From assembly GCA_934162205.1 (NCBI GenBank), contig CAKPIA010000001.1:124001-188000 (forward strand): a stretch of 64,000 nt of DNA. Direction: 5' to 3'. Source of the stretch: an uncultured Clostridia bacterium (GTDB lineage: Bacteria > Bacillota > Clostridia > TANB77 > CAG-508). The position numbers were made by a program, and so were the translations under genes. Position 1 is the stretch's first letter, and every line of letters begins with the position of its first letter. Of the stretch, positions 1 through 8,439 are shown in pieces. The notes under the pieces are model-generated. The model was not told the DNA's origin. It ran no database searches and was given only the letters and a program-made list of their open reading frames with translations.

Positions 1-203
1 ATTTTTGTATATGTCATATATAATTTTTGATATAAGACTTCTGATGAATATTTGCTTGATTTTGTTCCTTGTTGTAGCTCCATTATTTGTTTATATTCTG
101 AGCCTTGCATCTTCTTTCTTAGCATATAATATGCTATAACAATTACTGCAAATAATCCTGCTGACCCTGCCATAATATATACAATTAATTGTGTAGAATC
201 CAC
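1..203 (-). CDS. Membrane protein, N-terminal part (possibly TadB-like), cut by window edge
   Basis: The frame is open from a GTG at 203-201 to the window edge. The GTG is preceded by an AAGGAGG ribosome binding site with a 10-base gap, and no ATG fits as well. The visible 67 residues hold one hydrophobic segment at about residues 6-26, followed by basic residues (RKK) and a polar stretch. It lies directly downstream of the CpaF-like ATPase gene on the same strand. In Tad-type systems the genes after cpaF encode the TadB and TadC inner-membrane platform proteins, so TadB-like is a reasonable guess from context. The visible part alone does not prove it. Confidence 0.6.
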   Translation of the reverse strand, partial: MDSTQLIVYIMAGSAGLFAVIVIAYYMLRKKMQGSEYKQIMELQQGTKSSKYSSEVLYQKLYMTYTK

Positions 204-230
204 TAATAGCACACCTCCTTATTGAAAATA

Positions 231-2186
231 TTATACTGTTTTAGGTTTTCTCCCTCTTCTTTTTGTTTCTGTTTCAATCAAATTTTTATTTTCTGATTTT
301 ATTTGTTTTCCCCAACATTTTTCTACAAATTTGTCAAACTCTTCTGCATCTGATTCATCCATATTATTTCTCATTTCTATTAAATTTTTATCAGATATTT
401 TATTTGTAATTACATATTCTCCATCTACATATTCTAATATATTTCTATATTCGTATAATTTTTTATCTGTTGTTTTTGAAAAATAACGTGTTGCATTATC
501 AAAAAATTTATCAAATTTTCCTTCTAATGTATTTTCTTTTCTATATTCATATGTATATTCACTTTTATCTTCTATTGGTATACATTCTGTTACTCTTTCT
601 ATATATCTTCTTCCTTTAAAGTCTTTTACTAAATGTATATCAAAGTTTAATACTTGAACAACTTGTTCTTCTGCTGTTTTTTCATCTTTAAACACACCAG
701 CTCTTAACATTGAGTTACGTAGTGCAGTAACTAAGTCTGGGAAAGTTTTAGCATGGTGAGTAAATAATGTGAATTTTGATGCAACTTGCGCTGATTGTAT
801 CATCCAAGAAGCAACTGGGTCTGTAGCAACCTCACCTATAATATTAACAGAACCATCTGTTTTCTTTTGAACGTCCAAACAATCTTGTCCTGAAACTGTT
901 TCTGTTTCACGCATTGATAAAATATTTCTTGTTGGATATATTTTTCTTAAATGCAACTCAAAAGCAGTTTCTGTAATACGTAAGTTCATTGTTTCATATA
1001 TATTTTCTATCATCGCCATAAGCATTGTTGTTTTACCACAACCTTGCTCACCTGTAAGTGATATAATTCTTGCTCCTTTTACTAAAAATTTTAGTAAATT
1101 AATTGTATCTTCTTTTCCTGGGAATAATACTATTTGTTCTAGTGTAGCACGTTTAACATCGAATTTTCTTACGAAAAACGCCCATGTTTCTGACATACTT
1201 GGTCTTACAACAACAACACGAGAACCATCTTTCATTTCATTTATTTTATATCCATTTGTATCTGATAATTGTCCTGGGTTATTATATTTATATATGTTTT
1301 GACATACCCTTTTTAATTCTGCTTCTGTTCCAAAAGATAAGAATGCTAAACGTATTGATTTACCTTGGAACATTATCCAAATACTATCACATGCTCTTGG
1401 TACTTTATGCTCTGATATTTGTTCTAAATAATCTCCATCATTTGATTGTGCAACTTGACTTAAGAATGATTCTGGTAATCCAGATACACCTCCAGATACA
1501 CCATCTATATTCATATCTCTTATTTCATCTATACTACTATATCCTTTGTAATGTTGATATATTCTTTGTACTAATATAGCTAATTTATCTTGAAATGCTA
1601 AAACAATATTTTCATTTTCATATATTTCATCAATTTCTTCTGATGTTATAACATATGAAGGTTTTGTTTCTCCTTCAACATATTTTAATGCTGCTAAATT
1701 ATATTTTTTTATCATTTCTGTTAAAGCTTCATAACCAAACTCTTTTTTATACATATGTATTAAAATATCAAATTTGTCTTGTGATGTTAAAAGTGATGGT
1801 ATATCAAATGGAATTGCTTTTGATATATTAACTTCATCAACACCATATTCATGTTCTAATAAATCTGATATAAGTTCTTTAACATATTTTTTATCATTTA
1901 CATCACCATATGTACAACCTTTTAATGCTTTTTTTAATTCGTATTTTTTATTTTTTCTTCTTTTTAATTCTTCTTCTGAAAGTCCTATATCATATAAATT
2001 AACTTTTGTAATTTCGTCTAATCTCTTTTTAACAAATTGTGTCATCATTTCTAATGTATATGTTTGGTCATCAACTTCAACCATTTCTTCAACTGGTGCA
2101 TTTTTCTTATTCTTTATATATCTTATTACTACAAATATAGCCAAAACTATAATTATTAACATTAATATAATATTAGTTATTGTCAT
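231..2186 (-). CDS. CpaF/VirB11-like secretion ATPase with N-terminal membrane anchor
   Basis: A hexameric ATPase of the type II/IV secretion and Tad pilus family, expected to power assembly of a surface filament or secretion machine at the membrane. Residues about 5-24 form a transmembrane segment, which is unusual for CpaF. The C-terminal half has a Walker A GEQGCGKTT, an acidic RETE box, a Walker B-like VNIIGEV and a FTHHAKT histidine box. A lysine/arginine-rich tail ends the protein. The start has an AGGAGG site overlapping the end of the upstream gene cluster. It follows two MinD-like genes and a SAF-domain gene, the classic order of Tad components. The exact subfamily, pilus or secretion, is not settled. 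Confidence 0.8.
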   Translation of the reverse strand: MTITNIILMLIIIVLAIFVVIRYIKNKKNAPVEEMVEVDDQTYTLEMMTQFVKKRLDEITKVNLYDIGLSEEELKRRKNKKYELKKALKGCTYGDVNDKKYVKELISDLLEHEYGVDEVNISKAIPFDIPSLLTSQDKFDILIHMYKKEFGYEALTEMIKKYNLAALKYVEGETKPSYVITSEEIDEIYENENIVLAFQDKLAILVQRIYQHYKGYSSIDEIRDMNIDGVSGGVSGLPESFLSQVAQSNDGDYLEQISEHKVPRACDSIWIMFQGKSIRLAFLSFGTEAELKRVCQNIYKYNNPGQLSDTNGYKINEMKDGSRVVVVRPSMSETWAFFVRKFDVKRATLEQIVLFPGKEDTINLLKFLVKGARIISLTGEQGCGKTTMLMAMIENIYETMNLRITETAFELHLRKIYPTRNILSMRETETVSGQDCLDVQKKTDGSVNIIGEVATDPVASWMIQSAQVASKFTLFTHHAKTFPDLVTALRNSMLRAGVFKDEKTAEEQVVQVLNFDIHLVKDFKGRRYIERVTECIPIEDKSEYTYEYRKENTLEGKFDKFFDNATRYFSKTTDKKLYEYRNILEYVDGEYVITNKISDKNLIEMRNNMDESDAEEFDKFVEKCWGKQIKSENKNLIETETKRRGRKPKTV

Positions 2187-2197
2187 ATTTTAGCCTC

Positions 2198-3043
2198 CTA
2201 TCTTCTTTGTTGTAATACTTGTAATCTATATAAAATATTTTCAGATAATCTATTTACTTCACTTATAAAAAATGCATTTCTATCTTCACTATCAATTTTT
2301 CTTAGCTTTAAAAACATATCTGGTACTCTAGCCTCTTCGCATGCTTCAAAATATTGAGTATTATATGGAAGTGTTAATACTTGATTTTTTTCTCCTAAAT
2401 ATCTTGATATATTTTTTGAAGTATATTTTGAAAATTTATCATATCTTCCTATTAATAATAGAACTTTCGGATCTTTAAATAATGGATTTCTTTCTTTTAT
2501 TTGTATAAAATTATTTAATGCTTTTAATCTTTGTGATAAAGTTACTATTAATATATCTGAAATTTTAATTATTTCGTCTTGTATTTCTTTAGATATTGTT
2601 GTATCTAAATCTACAAGTACAATATCATAATACTTATCTGCTAATTCTATAACTTTTTGATAATTCTCTGATATTTGTGTATATACTTGCCTATCTTCTC
2701 CATTGTATCCTAATAAGACTTCTAATCTATTTTTAAAAACAATTTTTGTATAATCTGTTATTATATCAGGAGTAACTCTATTACTTCTTACTATTCTGTC
2801 TAATCCTTCTATTCCGTTTTGTAATGCTATATTGTTACTATTTGCTCCGAATATTCCAAGATTTTTCTTTGTTTTTTTATCATCTTCAAAAAAGCAATTT
2901 TTCAATGTATCATCATTAAAACTTGTTGATAGTATTAAAATTTTTTTATTATGTTCTATTGCCATTTGAGTAGCAACTGCTACAACTGACAATGTTTTTC
3001 CAACATGTTCTCTATTATTACCCCAAAATGTAATAATTGCCAT
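2198..3043 (-). CDS. MinD/ParA-like P-loop protein (CpaE/TadZ-like position), deviant Walker A
   Basis: The N-terminus has the beta strand MAIITFWG followed by a loop NNREHVGKTLS, a variant of the ParA/MinD deviant Walker A that keeps GKT. The motif VLVDLDTT near residue 145 resembles the ParA Walker A' / B region. Such proteins localise Tad or pilus machines to the membrane or pole, so the likely role is placement of the adjacent CpaF-like ATPase. It begins 4 bases after the stop of the next upstream gene and ends 11 bases before the ATPase start, so it is surely co-transcribed. Function is inferred from fold and context. Confidence 0.7.
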   Translation of the reverse strand: MAIITFWGNNREHVGKTLSVVAVATQMAIEHNKKILILSTSFNDDTLKNCFFEDDKKTKKNLGIFGANSNNIALQNGIEGLDRIVRSNRVTPDIITDYTKIVFKNRLEVLLGYNGEDRQVYTQISENYQKVIELADKYYDIVLVDLDTTISKEIQDEIIKISDILIVTLSQRLKALNNFIQIKERNPLFKDPKVLLLIGRYDKFSKYTSKNISRYLGEKNQVLTLPYNTQYFEACEEARVPDMFLKLRKIDSEDRNAFFISEVNRLSENILYRLQVLQQRR

Positions 3044-3047
3044 TTTT

Positions 3048-3743
3048 TTATGCTCCTTTTTCTATATTTTTAACAATTTTTCTTATGTCTACTGGTTTAA
3101 AATCTTGACATATCCCTTCACATATAAACATTAAATTTTCTTTATATGCTGTACTCAATCTTTTAAACTTTATTTTTTCTATTCTTTGATTTTCTGCAAT
3201 AACGCTTAAATCTTCTATAGTCATTGGGAAATATATTTTAAATTCATCCCATTCAATTTTATAATTTCTTGCTAAAAAATCAAAATACTGTTCTTCTTCT
3301 GGTAACATATTTTTTGAGAAAAAGACTTTTGTCATTTTTATTTTTTCTTGTATATAACTTATAACTTCTAATCCTTTTTTTAAATCATATACATCAAATG
3401 ATGTTACAAAATAATTTTTTTGTGCATGCAGTAAATCAAAATTTTGAAACATTACTGGACTATCTACATCTATAATAACTATATCATATGTTCCTTGTAG
3501 AGTATTAACTCCTAAATATTGTTCTATTGTTTTTATTTCTTTAAACCCTATAGCAACATCTATTTTTTCAAATTCTGTAACATAATTTTTAGTTGGATTT
3601 ATTGCTGGTACTACATATTTAGCTTTTTGTTTATGTGTAGCATCTATTACTAAAACTTTTTTTCCTAATTCTGTTAAAATTTTAGCAACATATAAAATGC
3701 AATCTATTTTATCATAAGCTCCTATAAATCCTATCTTTTGCAT
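3048..3743 (-). CDS. Degenerate MinD/ParA-like protein
   Basis: 231 residues with the fold pattern of MinD/ParA: MQKIGFIGAYDKIDCILYVAKIL, then GKKVLVIDAT and YDIVIIDVDSP. The first loop, where Walker A should be, reads GAYDKIDC and has lost the GKT/S signature, so nucleotide binding may be lost or altered. It is paired in tandem with a second MinD-like gene that keeps GKT, which suggests a heterodimer of one active and one degenerate subunit. That pairing is inference. It lies between the SAF-domain gene and the second MinD-like gene in the Tad-like operon. Confidence 0.6.
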   Translation of the reverse strand: MQKIGFIGAYDKIDCILYVAKILTELGKKVLVIDATHKQKAKYVVPAINPTKNYVTEFEKIDVAIGFKEIKTIEQYLGVNTLQGTYDIVIIDVDSPVMFQNFDLLHAQKNYFVTSFDVYDLKKGLEVISYIQEKIKMTKVFFSKNMLPEEEQYFDFLARNYKIEWDEFKIYFPMTIEDLSVIAENQRIEKIKFKRLSTAYKENLMFICEGICQDFKPVDIRKIVKNIEKGA

Positions 3744-3766
3744 ATTTTTCTTCCTTTCCTTAACAG

Positions 3767-3790
3767 TAAGGGCATAAATTTATGCCCTTA
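3767..3790. other. Intergenic hairpin inside the Tad-like operon
   Basis: A 10-bp perfect inverted repeat (TAAGGGCATA, loop AATT) lies between the SAF-domain gene and the degenerate MinD-like gene. On the minus strand no T-run follows it, so it looks like an mRNA stabilising or processing hairpin for that operon. On the plus strand it is followed by TTTTT, so it could also stop antisense transcription. Confidence 0.5.
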
Positions 3791-3793
3791 TTT

Positions 3794-4702
3794 TTAATAA
3801 GATGATAGAGAATCTAAATATTCTTTTCTTGATTCTTTTGAATTTGTAATACTTTCTGTCATTCCTTGTTGTGCATTTGTTTGTGCTTGATCTCCAGCAT
3901 TTGATATTGCACTATTTATGTAATTATTTCTTAAATCTGATAAATTTCCTTGACTATATCTTGAATTTAATGCAACCATTGCTTCTTTTAAAATATTAGA
4001 ATCACTCTTTAATAATGCAACAACTTCTGCATTTACAGGATAAGTTGGAGTTGCAGCAGTTTGCATACCTGGATCTGTATATTTTACTGCTTCTAATTTT
4101 GAGCCATTAATTTTAAATGCATCATATATTGCATTTGACATTGATAATATTTCATCTTCACTTAAATTCAATCTTATTGTATCTGTAGAAAGTGCTCCAC
4201 CTAAATCTGGTATTTCAACTTTTTTCTTTGATACTACTATATAATTTTGTCCAGATGGTAAAGATAATCTTATATCAACATAATCTCCATCCTCTAAATT
4301 TATAGGTAAAACTATTGTATTATATTCTTGTATTCTTGTATCATTATTTATTTTATTATCTGATTCTGTAATTAAATCTGATGTTAATATAGTGTTAGCC
4401 TTTAAATCTATCTTTGCTACTACATCCTCGTCGCCAGATAAACTTACAGCATTACTTGGTACAACATCACTTGATACTGTTTTTGATTTTAATAAAGATA
4501 TATCAACTGTTTCACCTGATTTAACATCTTGACTTAATATATATACTTTTTTACTTGATGCTACTTCTTTTTGTTGTTCTTTCTTTATATTTAATAATTG
4601 CATAGCTAAAAATGCTATTATTAATCCTGTTATAACTAATGTTATTAACATTCCTAATAAAAATGAATTTCTTGATTTTCTTTGCATTGGATTTGTTGCC
4701 AT
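3794..4702 (-). CDS. CpaB/RcpC-like SAF-domain membrane protein
   Basis: 302 residues with one N-terminal transmembrane helix (about 14-37) and an extracytoplasmic SAF domain (about 48-115), recognisable from VYILSQDVKSGETVD and VSSDVVPSNAV. CpaB/RcpC proteins are periplasmic or wall-side subunits of Tad pili. The rest is a polar domain followed by a Gln/Ser/Asn-rich tail. It is the first gene of the minus-strand Tad-like cluster, with a good ribosome site (GGGAGG) upstream. Its presence beside the MinD-like and CpaF-like genes is the strongest evidence that the cluster is Tad-related. Confidence 0.75.
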   Translation of the reverse strand: MATNPMQRKSRNSFLLGMLITLVITGLIIAFLAMQLLNIKKEQQKEVASSKKVYILSQDVKSGETVDISLLKSKTVSSDVVPSNAVSLSGDEDVVAKIDLKANTILTSDLITESDNKINNDTRIQEYNTIVLPINLEDGDYVDIRLSLPSGQNYIVVSKKKVEIPDLGGALSTDTIRLNLSEDEILSMSNAIYDAFKINGSKLEAVKYTDPGMQTAATPTYPVNAEVVALLKSDSNILKEAMVALNSRYSQGNLSDLRNNYINSAISNAGDQAQTNAQQGMTESITNSKESRKEYLDSLSSY

Positions 4703-4962
4703 GACAAATTCCTCCCTTAAAATATATTTTATTTGACTTTTTTACAAAATATTTATCTATTTTATTTTAACTCAAACTATTCTTAAAATCAATAAATATG
4801 CTATCTGTAATAAAAAATTAATACCTTTGTAACATTATTGTAATATTGCTTTTTTTGGAAAATTTTTCTAGTTTATTTTTTGTACATTTTGCAAATTATA
4901 TTATTAGAAAAAGCAATAGTTTTTTCTAGAAAATGTTATATATAGCAGGAGGTGAAAAAACA

Positions 4963-5160
4963 ATGGCAAACACAAGTAACAAAAAATTAGTTCCAGAAGC
5001 TATGTCTGCATTAGACAAATTCAAATATGAAGTTGCTTCAGAAGTTGGTGTTAATTTAAAAGACGGATACAATGGTGACATTTCAGCTAAAGATGCTGGT
5101 AAAATAGGTGGACAAATGGTTAAAAAGATGATTGAACAAGCTGAAAGAAACATGAAATAG
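4963..5160 (+). CDS. Small acid-soluble spore protein, alpha/beta type
   Basis: 65 residues of the alpha/beta SASP family, which coat and protect spore DNA from UV and heat and are degraded at germination. The germination-protease region is present (KYEVASEVGV, around residues 19-28), as is the second conserved block GYNGDISAKDAGKIGGQMVKKMIE. I chose the ATG at 4963 because AGGAGGTG lies 8 bases upstream; a longer frame starting at 4933 would put that site inside the gene. It is monocistronic with its own terminator and is expected to be made in the forespore under SigG. This gene is direct evidence that the organism sporulates. Confidence 0.95.
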   Translation: MANTSNKKLVPEAMSALDKFKYEVASEVGVNLKDGYNGDISAKDAGKIGGQMVKKMIEQAERNMK

Positions 5161-5265
5161 TTTTTACTATTATAGTTTTATAGTTAATTTCTATTTATAT
5201 TTTATTTAGATTTTAATTATTGGCAGAAAGTTAAATTTTGTTTTTATATATTTTTGTAAATACAT

Positions 5266-5297
5266 AAAGGCAGGATTTGATTTCCTGCCTTTTTATT
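5266..5297 (+). terminator. Terminator of the SASP gene
   Basis: A 10-bp stem AAAGGCAGGA / TCCTGCCTTT followed by TTTTATTTT on the plus strand, 105 bases after the SASP stop codon. Confidence 0.85.
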
Positions 5298-5354
5298 TTG
5301 ATAAATTTAGAAGTTATTAATATTATCTTTTATTTTATAAAAAACAACTAATAA

Positions 5355-5395
5355 TACAAAAAGTACGAAAAATTAAATTCTTCGTACTTTTTGTA
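5355..5395 (-). terminator. Terminator downstream of hpf
   Basis: A perfect 15-bp inverted repeat (TACAAAAAGTACGAA and its complement) lies directly after the hpf stop codon. The T-run on the minus strand is inside the stem, and the structure could act in both directions between hpf and the SASP gene. Confidence 0.7.
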
Positions 5396-5397
5396 TT

Positions 5398-5925
5398 TTA
5401 TGCTTCTGGTTCTACTAAACCGTAATTTTTTCCATCTTTTAATTTATGTATTGCATTAACTTTACCAGTTTCAACATTTATAAATACTAAAAAGTTGTGT
5501 GTAGGTTTTTCTTGTAATTTTAATTTAGCATCTTCTGGTAACATTGGTTTTATTTCATAATATGATGTTTTTATAATTTCATTTTCAATTTCTTTATTTT
5601 CATCATAAATTGTTTCCATTAATTTTAAAGATGAATCTTTCATCATTTTTTCTTTTATTGTTTTTGTTTTCCTTATTTGTCCCTCAAGTATATCAATATC
5701 TTTATCTATAGAAGCATATAAATCTTTATCTTCTGTAACAGCTCTATATCTTTCTCCATTAGCTACAATTGAAATTTCTGCTATTTGTTCTGTTTTTTCT
5801 GTTCTTAAAGTTACTTCTGCATCAGCTTTTTCAAAATATTTATCTATTCTGTCTAACTTTTTCTCTACATAATCATTTATTGCTTCTGTTATCTTTAGTT
5901 CCTTTCCTGTTATTTTTATTTTCAT
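5398..5925 (-). CDS. hpf: Ribosome hibernation promoting factor, long form
   Basis: 175 residues in two parts: an N-terminal S30AE/YfiA domain (MKIKITGKELKITEAINDYV, about 1-100) that binds the 30S decoding centre, and a C-terminal domain (about 115-170) ending in HNFLVFINVETGKVNAIHKLKDG that dimerises 70S ribosomes into 100S particles. I set the start at 5925, six codons inside the longest frame, because AAGGGAGCG lies just upstream. The long form is typical of Firmicutes. It lies downstream of recO with its own terminator. Confidence 0.93.
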   Translation of the reverse strand: MKIKITGKELKITEAINDYVEKKLDRIDKYFEKADAEVTLRTEKTEQIAEISIVANGERYRAVTEDKDLYASIDKDIDILEGQIRKTKTIKEKMMKDSSLKLMETIYDENKEIENEIIKTSYYEIKPMLPEDAKLKLQEKPTHNFLVFINVETGKVNAIHKLKDGKNYGLVEPEA

Positions 5926-6022
5926 AAAAATCGCTCCCTTCATCTTTTTTGTTTTTATTTTTATGTTATATCTTTTATTATATATATAATATTTTTAAAT
6001 TTCAACACTATTTTTGACTTTT

Positions 6023-6752
6023 TTAAAACAATTCTTCTAATTTATACTCTTTTTCTAGTTTTTCATTAAAATATATTTTTGAAATCAACTCTAATTCTTT
6101 TAAACTTTCATCTTTCAAATTAAAAGAATATACTTTTTTAGCAGGAGCTGTTAATATAAATTTAATAGCATTTTCAGTACTTTCATTAATTTCTATTGCA
6201 CTTTTATCTATTATTCCGCACTCATTACATTTAACTCCGTTATCCTTTATACTAAAATAATGAATATTTTCATTATTACCACAATTAACACATTTATTAA
6301 TTCTTGGCAAAAATCCTAATATTGAAAGCAACCTTAATTTAAAAATACTTAATACTAAATCTAAATCTTTATCTGTTTCTGAAATAACGTATAAAGTATT
6401 TAAAAACAATTGTAAAATTTTATAGCAATTCTGATTTTCTTCTGTTACATCTTTAATTATCTTAGTTATATGCACAGCATATTTAAGTTTGTCCAAATCT
6501 GTTCTTATATTATAAAAAACTTCTATTGTTTCACACGAATTTATATTATATGTACTTGTCCCTTTATACATTAAGTATTCTCCAAAACATAAAAATTGTG
6601 TGCCAGCTAAAAGAGCACTTTTGGTTCTTCTTGCTCCTTTAGCCACACATGAAATTTTACCGATACCCTGGAGTAAGCATTGTCAGCATTTTATCGGAAT
6701 CACCAAAATTATTCTCCGATATTATTATTCCATTTGTTTTTATATTTCCCAT
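6023..6752 (-). CDS. recO: DNA repair protein RecO, needs a +1 frameshift at CGG
   Basis: RecO loads RecA onto SSB-coated DNA in the RecFOR pathway. The gene starts at ATG 6752-6750 behind AAGGTGG and reads 30 codons of the RecO N-terminal OB-fold, ending LTPGY. It then meets CGG followed at once by TAA. Skipping the C continues as GGT AAA ATT, giving the conserved GKI...AKGARR RecO sequence to the stop at 6023. The result is 242 aa, a normal RecO length. Zn-ligand pairs CVNCG and CNECG follow at about residues 150-180. An ORF starting at 6646 would lack the OB-fold N-terminus. The start overlaps yqzL, as in the Bacillus era-yqzL-recO order. Confidence 0.85.
6660..6662 (-). other. Putative +1 frameshift codon CGG in recO
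   Basis: Reading recO on the minus strand: TAT CGG TAA. The next zero-frame codon is a stop. The +1 frame (GGT AAA ATT TCA) encodes the conserved Gly-Lys-Ile of RecO. An extra C immediately before a glycine GGN codon explains the break. Confidence 0.8.
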
Positions 6753-6864
6753 CTTGTTCCACCTTTTGTATATTTTCTTCTATATCTTTTATTTGCTTAA
6801 ATTCTAAAAACGCATCTATATCTCCTGTTTTTTTAAAGGTATCCCATGCAATTTTTTTAATCAT
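6709..6864 (-). CDS. yqzL: YqzL-like small protein
   Basis: 51 residues beginning MIKKIAWDTFKKTGDIDAF, starting at ATG 6864 behind AAAGGGAGTG. The pattern W..F..TG.ID.(F/Y)L..K matches the YqzL family, whose Bacillus member lies between era and recO as here. It overlaps the start of recO by 44 bases in another frame, so the two are probably translationally coupled. The function of YqzL is unknown. It is too short for routine ORF calls. Confidence 0.75.
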   Translation of the reverse strand: MIKKIAWDTFKKTGDIDAFLEFKQIKDIEENIQKVEQDGKYKNKWNNNIGE

Positions 6865-6917
6865 ATTAATCACTCCCTTTAAATTTATCTTTTGTATTTT
6901 TTGTTAAAATATACATA

Positions 6918-7817
6918 TTATATTTTAAACTTATTTACTATATTATCATTATCTTGCCAATCTTCTTTTACTTTTACCCAAGTTTTTAAATTTACTTTTT
7001 TGCCAAAGTTTTTTTCCATATCTATTCTTGCCATTCTTCCTATTCTTTTTAGCATTTCTCCATTTTTGCCTATAATAATTCCTTTGTGAGAATTTCTTAA
7101 ACAATATATTGTAGCTTCTATATCATATATTTCTTCACCGTTTTTGTTTTTTCTTAATTTCATTTTTTCTACTTCTATATATATTCCATGTGGTACTTCT
7201 TGATCTAATACTTTCAAAGCTTTTTCTCTTATTGTTTCTTCTGCTAATTGCCTTAATGTTTGATCTGTATATTCTTCTATATCATAATATGCAGGACCAA
7301 CATTTAAGTGTTTTTCTATTTCATCTAAAATTATATTTCTATATTTATTATCTAACGCTGTTATTGGTATAACTGCTTCAAAATCATATTCTTTGCTATA
7401 TAAATCTATTAGTTTTAATAATTTTTCTCTTTTTACTAAATCTATTTTATTTATTATTAATATTGTTTTTTTATTAGCTTCTTTAATTTTTTCTAATATT
7501 CTTCTATCTCCTCTTCCTATTTCTTCACTCGTAGCTTCTATCAAAAACAATATAACATCAGCATCTAACATCATCCCAAAAGAAGTTTCTATCATCGTTT
7601 CATTCAATTTTGTTTTTGGTTTATGTATTCCTGGAGTATCTATAAATATAATTTGAGAGTTTTCTCTATTTACAATTCCCCTTATTGCTGTTCTTGTAGT
7701 TTGAACTTTATTTGCTATTGCAGCTACTTTTTCTCCTACTAATAAATTTATTAATGTTGACTTTCCAACATTTGTTCTTCCTATTAATGATACAAATCCT
7801 GATTTAAATTCTTCCAT
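6918..7817 (-). CDS. era: GTPase Era
   Basis: 299 residues. Era binds 16S rRNA near its 3' end and assists 30S assembly. The G domain shows G1 GRTNVGKST (13-21), G3 DTPG and G4 NKID. The C-terminal KH domain carries GIIIGKNGEMLKRIG. Length and order are standard. It lies upstream of yqzL and recO, matching the Bacillus cluster. Confidence 0.97.
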   Translation of the reverse strand: MEEFKSGFVSLIGRTNVGKSTLINLLVGEKVAAIANKVQTTRTAIRGIVNRENSQIIFIDTPGIHKPKTKLNETMIETSFGMMLDADVILFLIEATSEEIGRGDRRILEKIKEANKKTILIINKIDLVKREKLLKLIDLYSKEYDFEAVIPITALDNKYRNIILDEIEKHLNVGPAYYDIEEYTDQTLRQLAEETIREKALKVLDQEVPHGIYIEVEKMKLRKNKNGEEIYDIEATIYCLRNSHKGIIIGKNGEMLKRIGRMARIDMEKNFGKKVNLKTWVKVKEDWQDNDNIVNKFKI

Positions 7818-7935
7818 TTATCTTCTCCATTTTCTTTTTCGTTTTTTATATTATACACTATTTTTTTGCTAAATTTGTAGAATTTAAGAATTTTTTTAAA
7901 TTTTCTTATTTTTTTATTAATATATTTTTTGTAAT

Positions 7936-7969
7936 ATAAAAGAAGCTTCTAAAATTATTTAGAAACTTC
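7936..7969 (-). terminator. Terminator after the 107-aa hypothetical gene
   Basis: On the minus strand GAAGTTTCTAAA, a short loop and TTTAGAAGCTTC form a stem with one mismatch, followed by TTTTATATT. It separates the small upstream gene from era. Confidence 0.75.
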
Positions 7970-7977
7970 AATGGTTT

Positions 7978-8301
7978 TTAAGGTTTATATGTTATTTTTG
8001 CATTTATAACTCCGTTTATTCTACAATACTCTACTTCTAAGCCATTTTCCACCAAAAGTGGTATCATTTTTTCAAATGTTTCTATTCTATACTTTTCACT
8101 AAATGTTCTTGTAACATCTTTTTCCTTAATAGAACTTTTTTGATAAAATATATTTTTCGAAATATCAGAAAAAATTTTAATAGCCACTCCTTTAGCCAAC
8201 TCTTCTGTATCAAATTCTAGAAAAATATCTTCTATTTCCTCATACATTTTTTCTATTTCTACTTTTTTTATTTTGTTGTCTAATTTTTCCCGTAAAGTCA
8301 T
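7978..8301 (-). CDS. Hypothetical protein, 107 aa
   Basis: Start chosen at ATG 8301 behind AAGGATG; a longer frame upstream has no ribosome site. The protein is charged and mostly helical (MTLREKLDNKIKKVEIEKMYEE...) with a beta-like C-terminus (EVEYCRINGVINAKITYKP). I do not recognise the family. Codon 4 is CGG and is read in frame here, since a +1 shift would hit a stop at once; this is one of two native exceptions to the CGG frameshift pattern, and in both the base after CGG is G. It has its own terminators on both sides. Confidence 0.55.
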   Translation of the reverse strand: MTLREKLDNKIKKVEIEKMYEEIEDIFLEFDTEELAKGVAIKIFSDISKNIFYQKSSIKEKDVTRTFSEKYRIETFEKMIPLLVENGLEVEYCRINGVINAKITYKP

Positions 8302-8394
8302 AAACCCACATCCTTTCTTATAAGATATAAAAACCATTTTTACAACATTTTGCAATAGCTTTATTATTTCATATTTTAAACTATAAATCAATAA

Positions 8395-8434
8395 AAAAAG
8401 TAGAAGATAATTAAAAATCATCCTCTACTTTTCT
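8395..8434 (-). terminator. Terminator after the DUF3048 gene
   Basis: On the minus strand AAAAGTAGAGGAT pairs with ATCTTCTACTTTT (G-U allowed), followed by TTTTTTTAT, just after the stop at 8440. Confidence 0.8.
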
Positions 8435-8439
8435 ACAAT

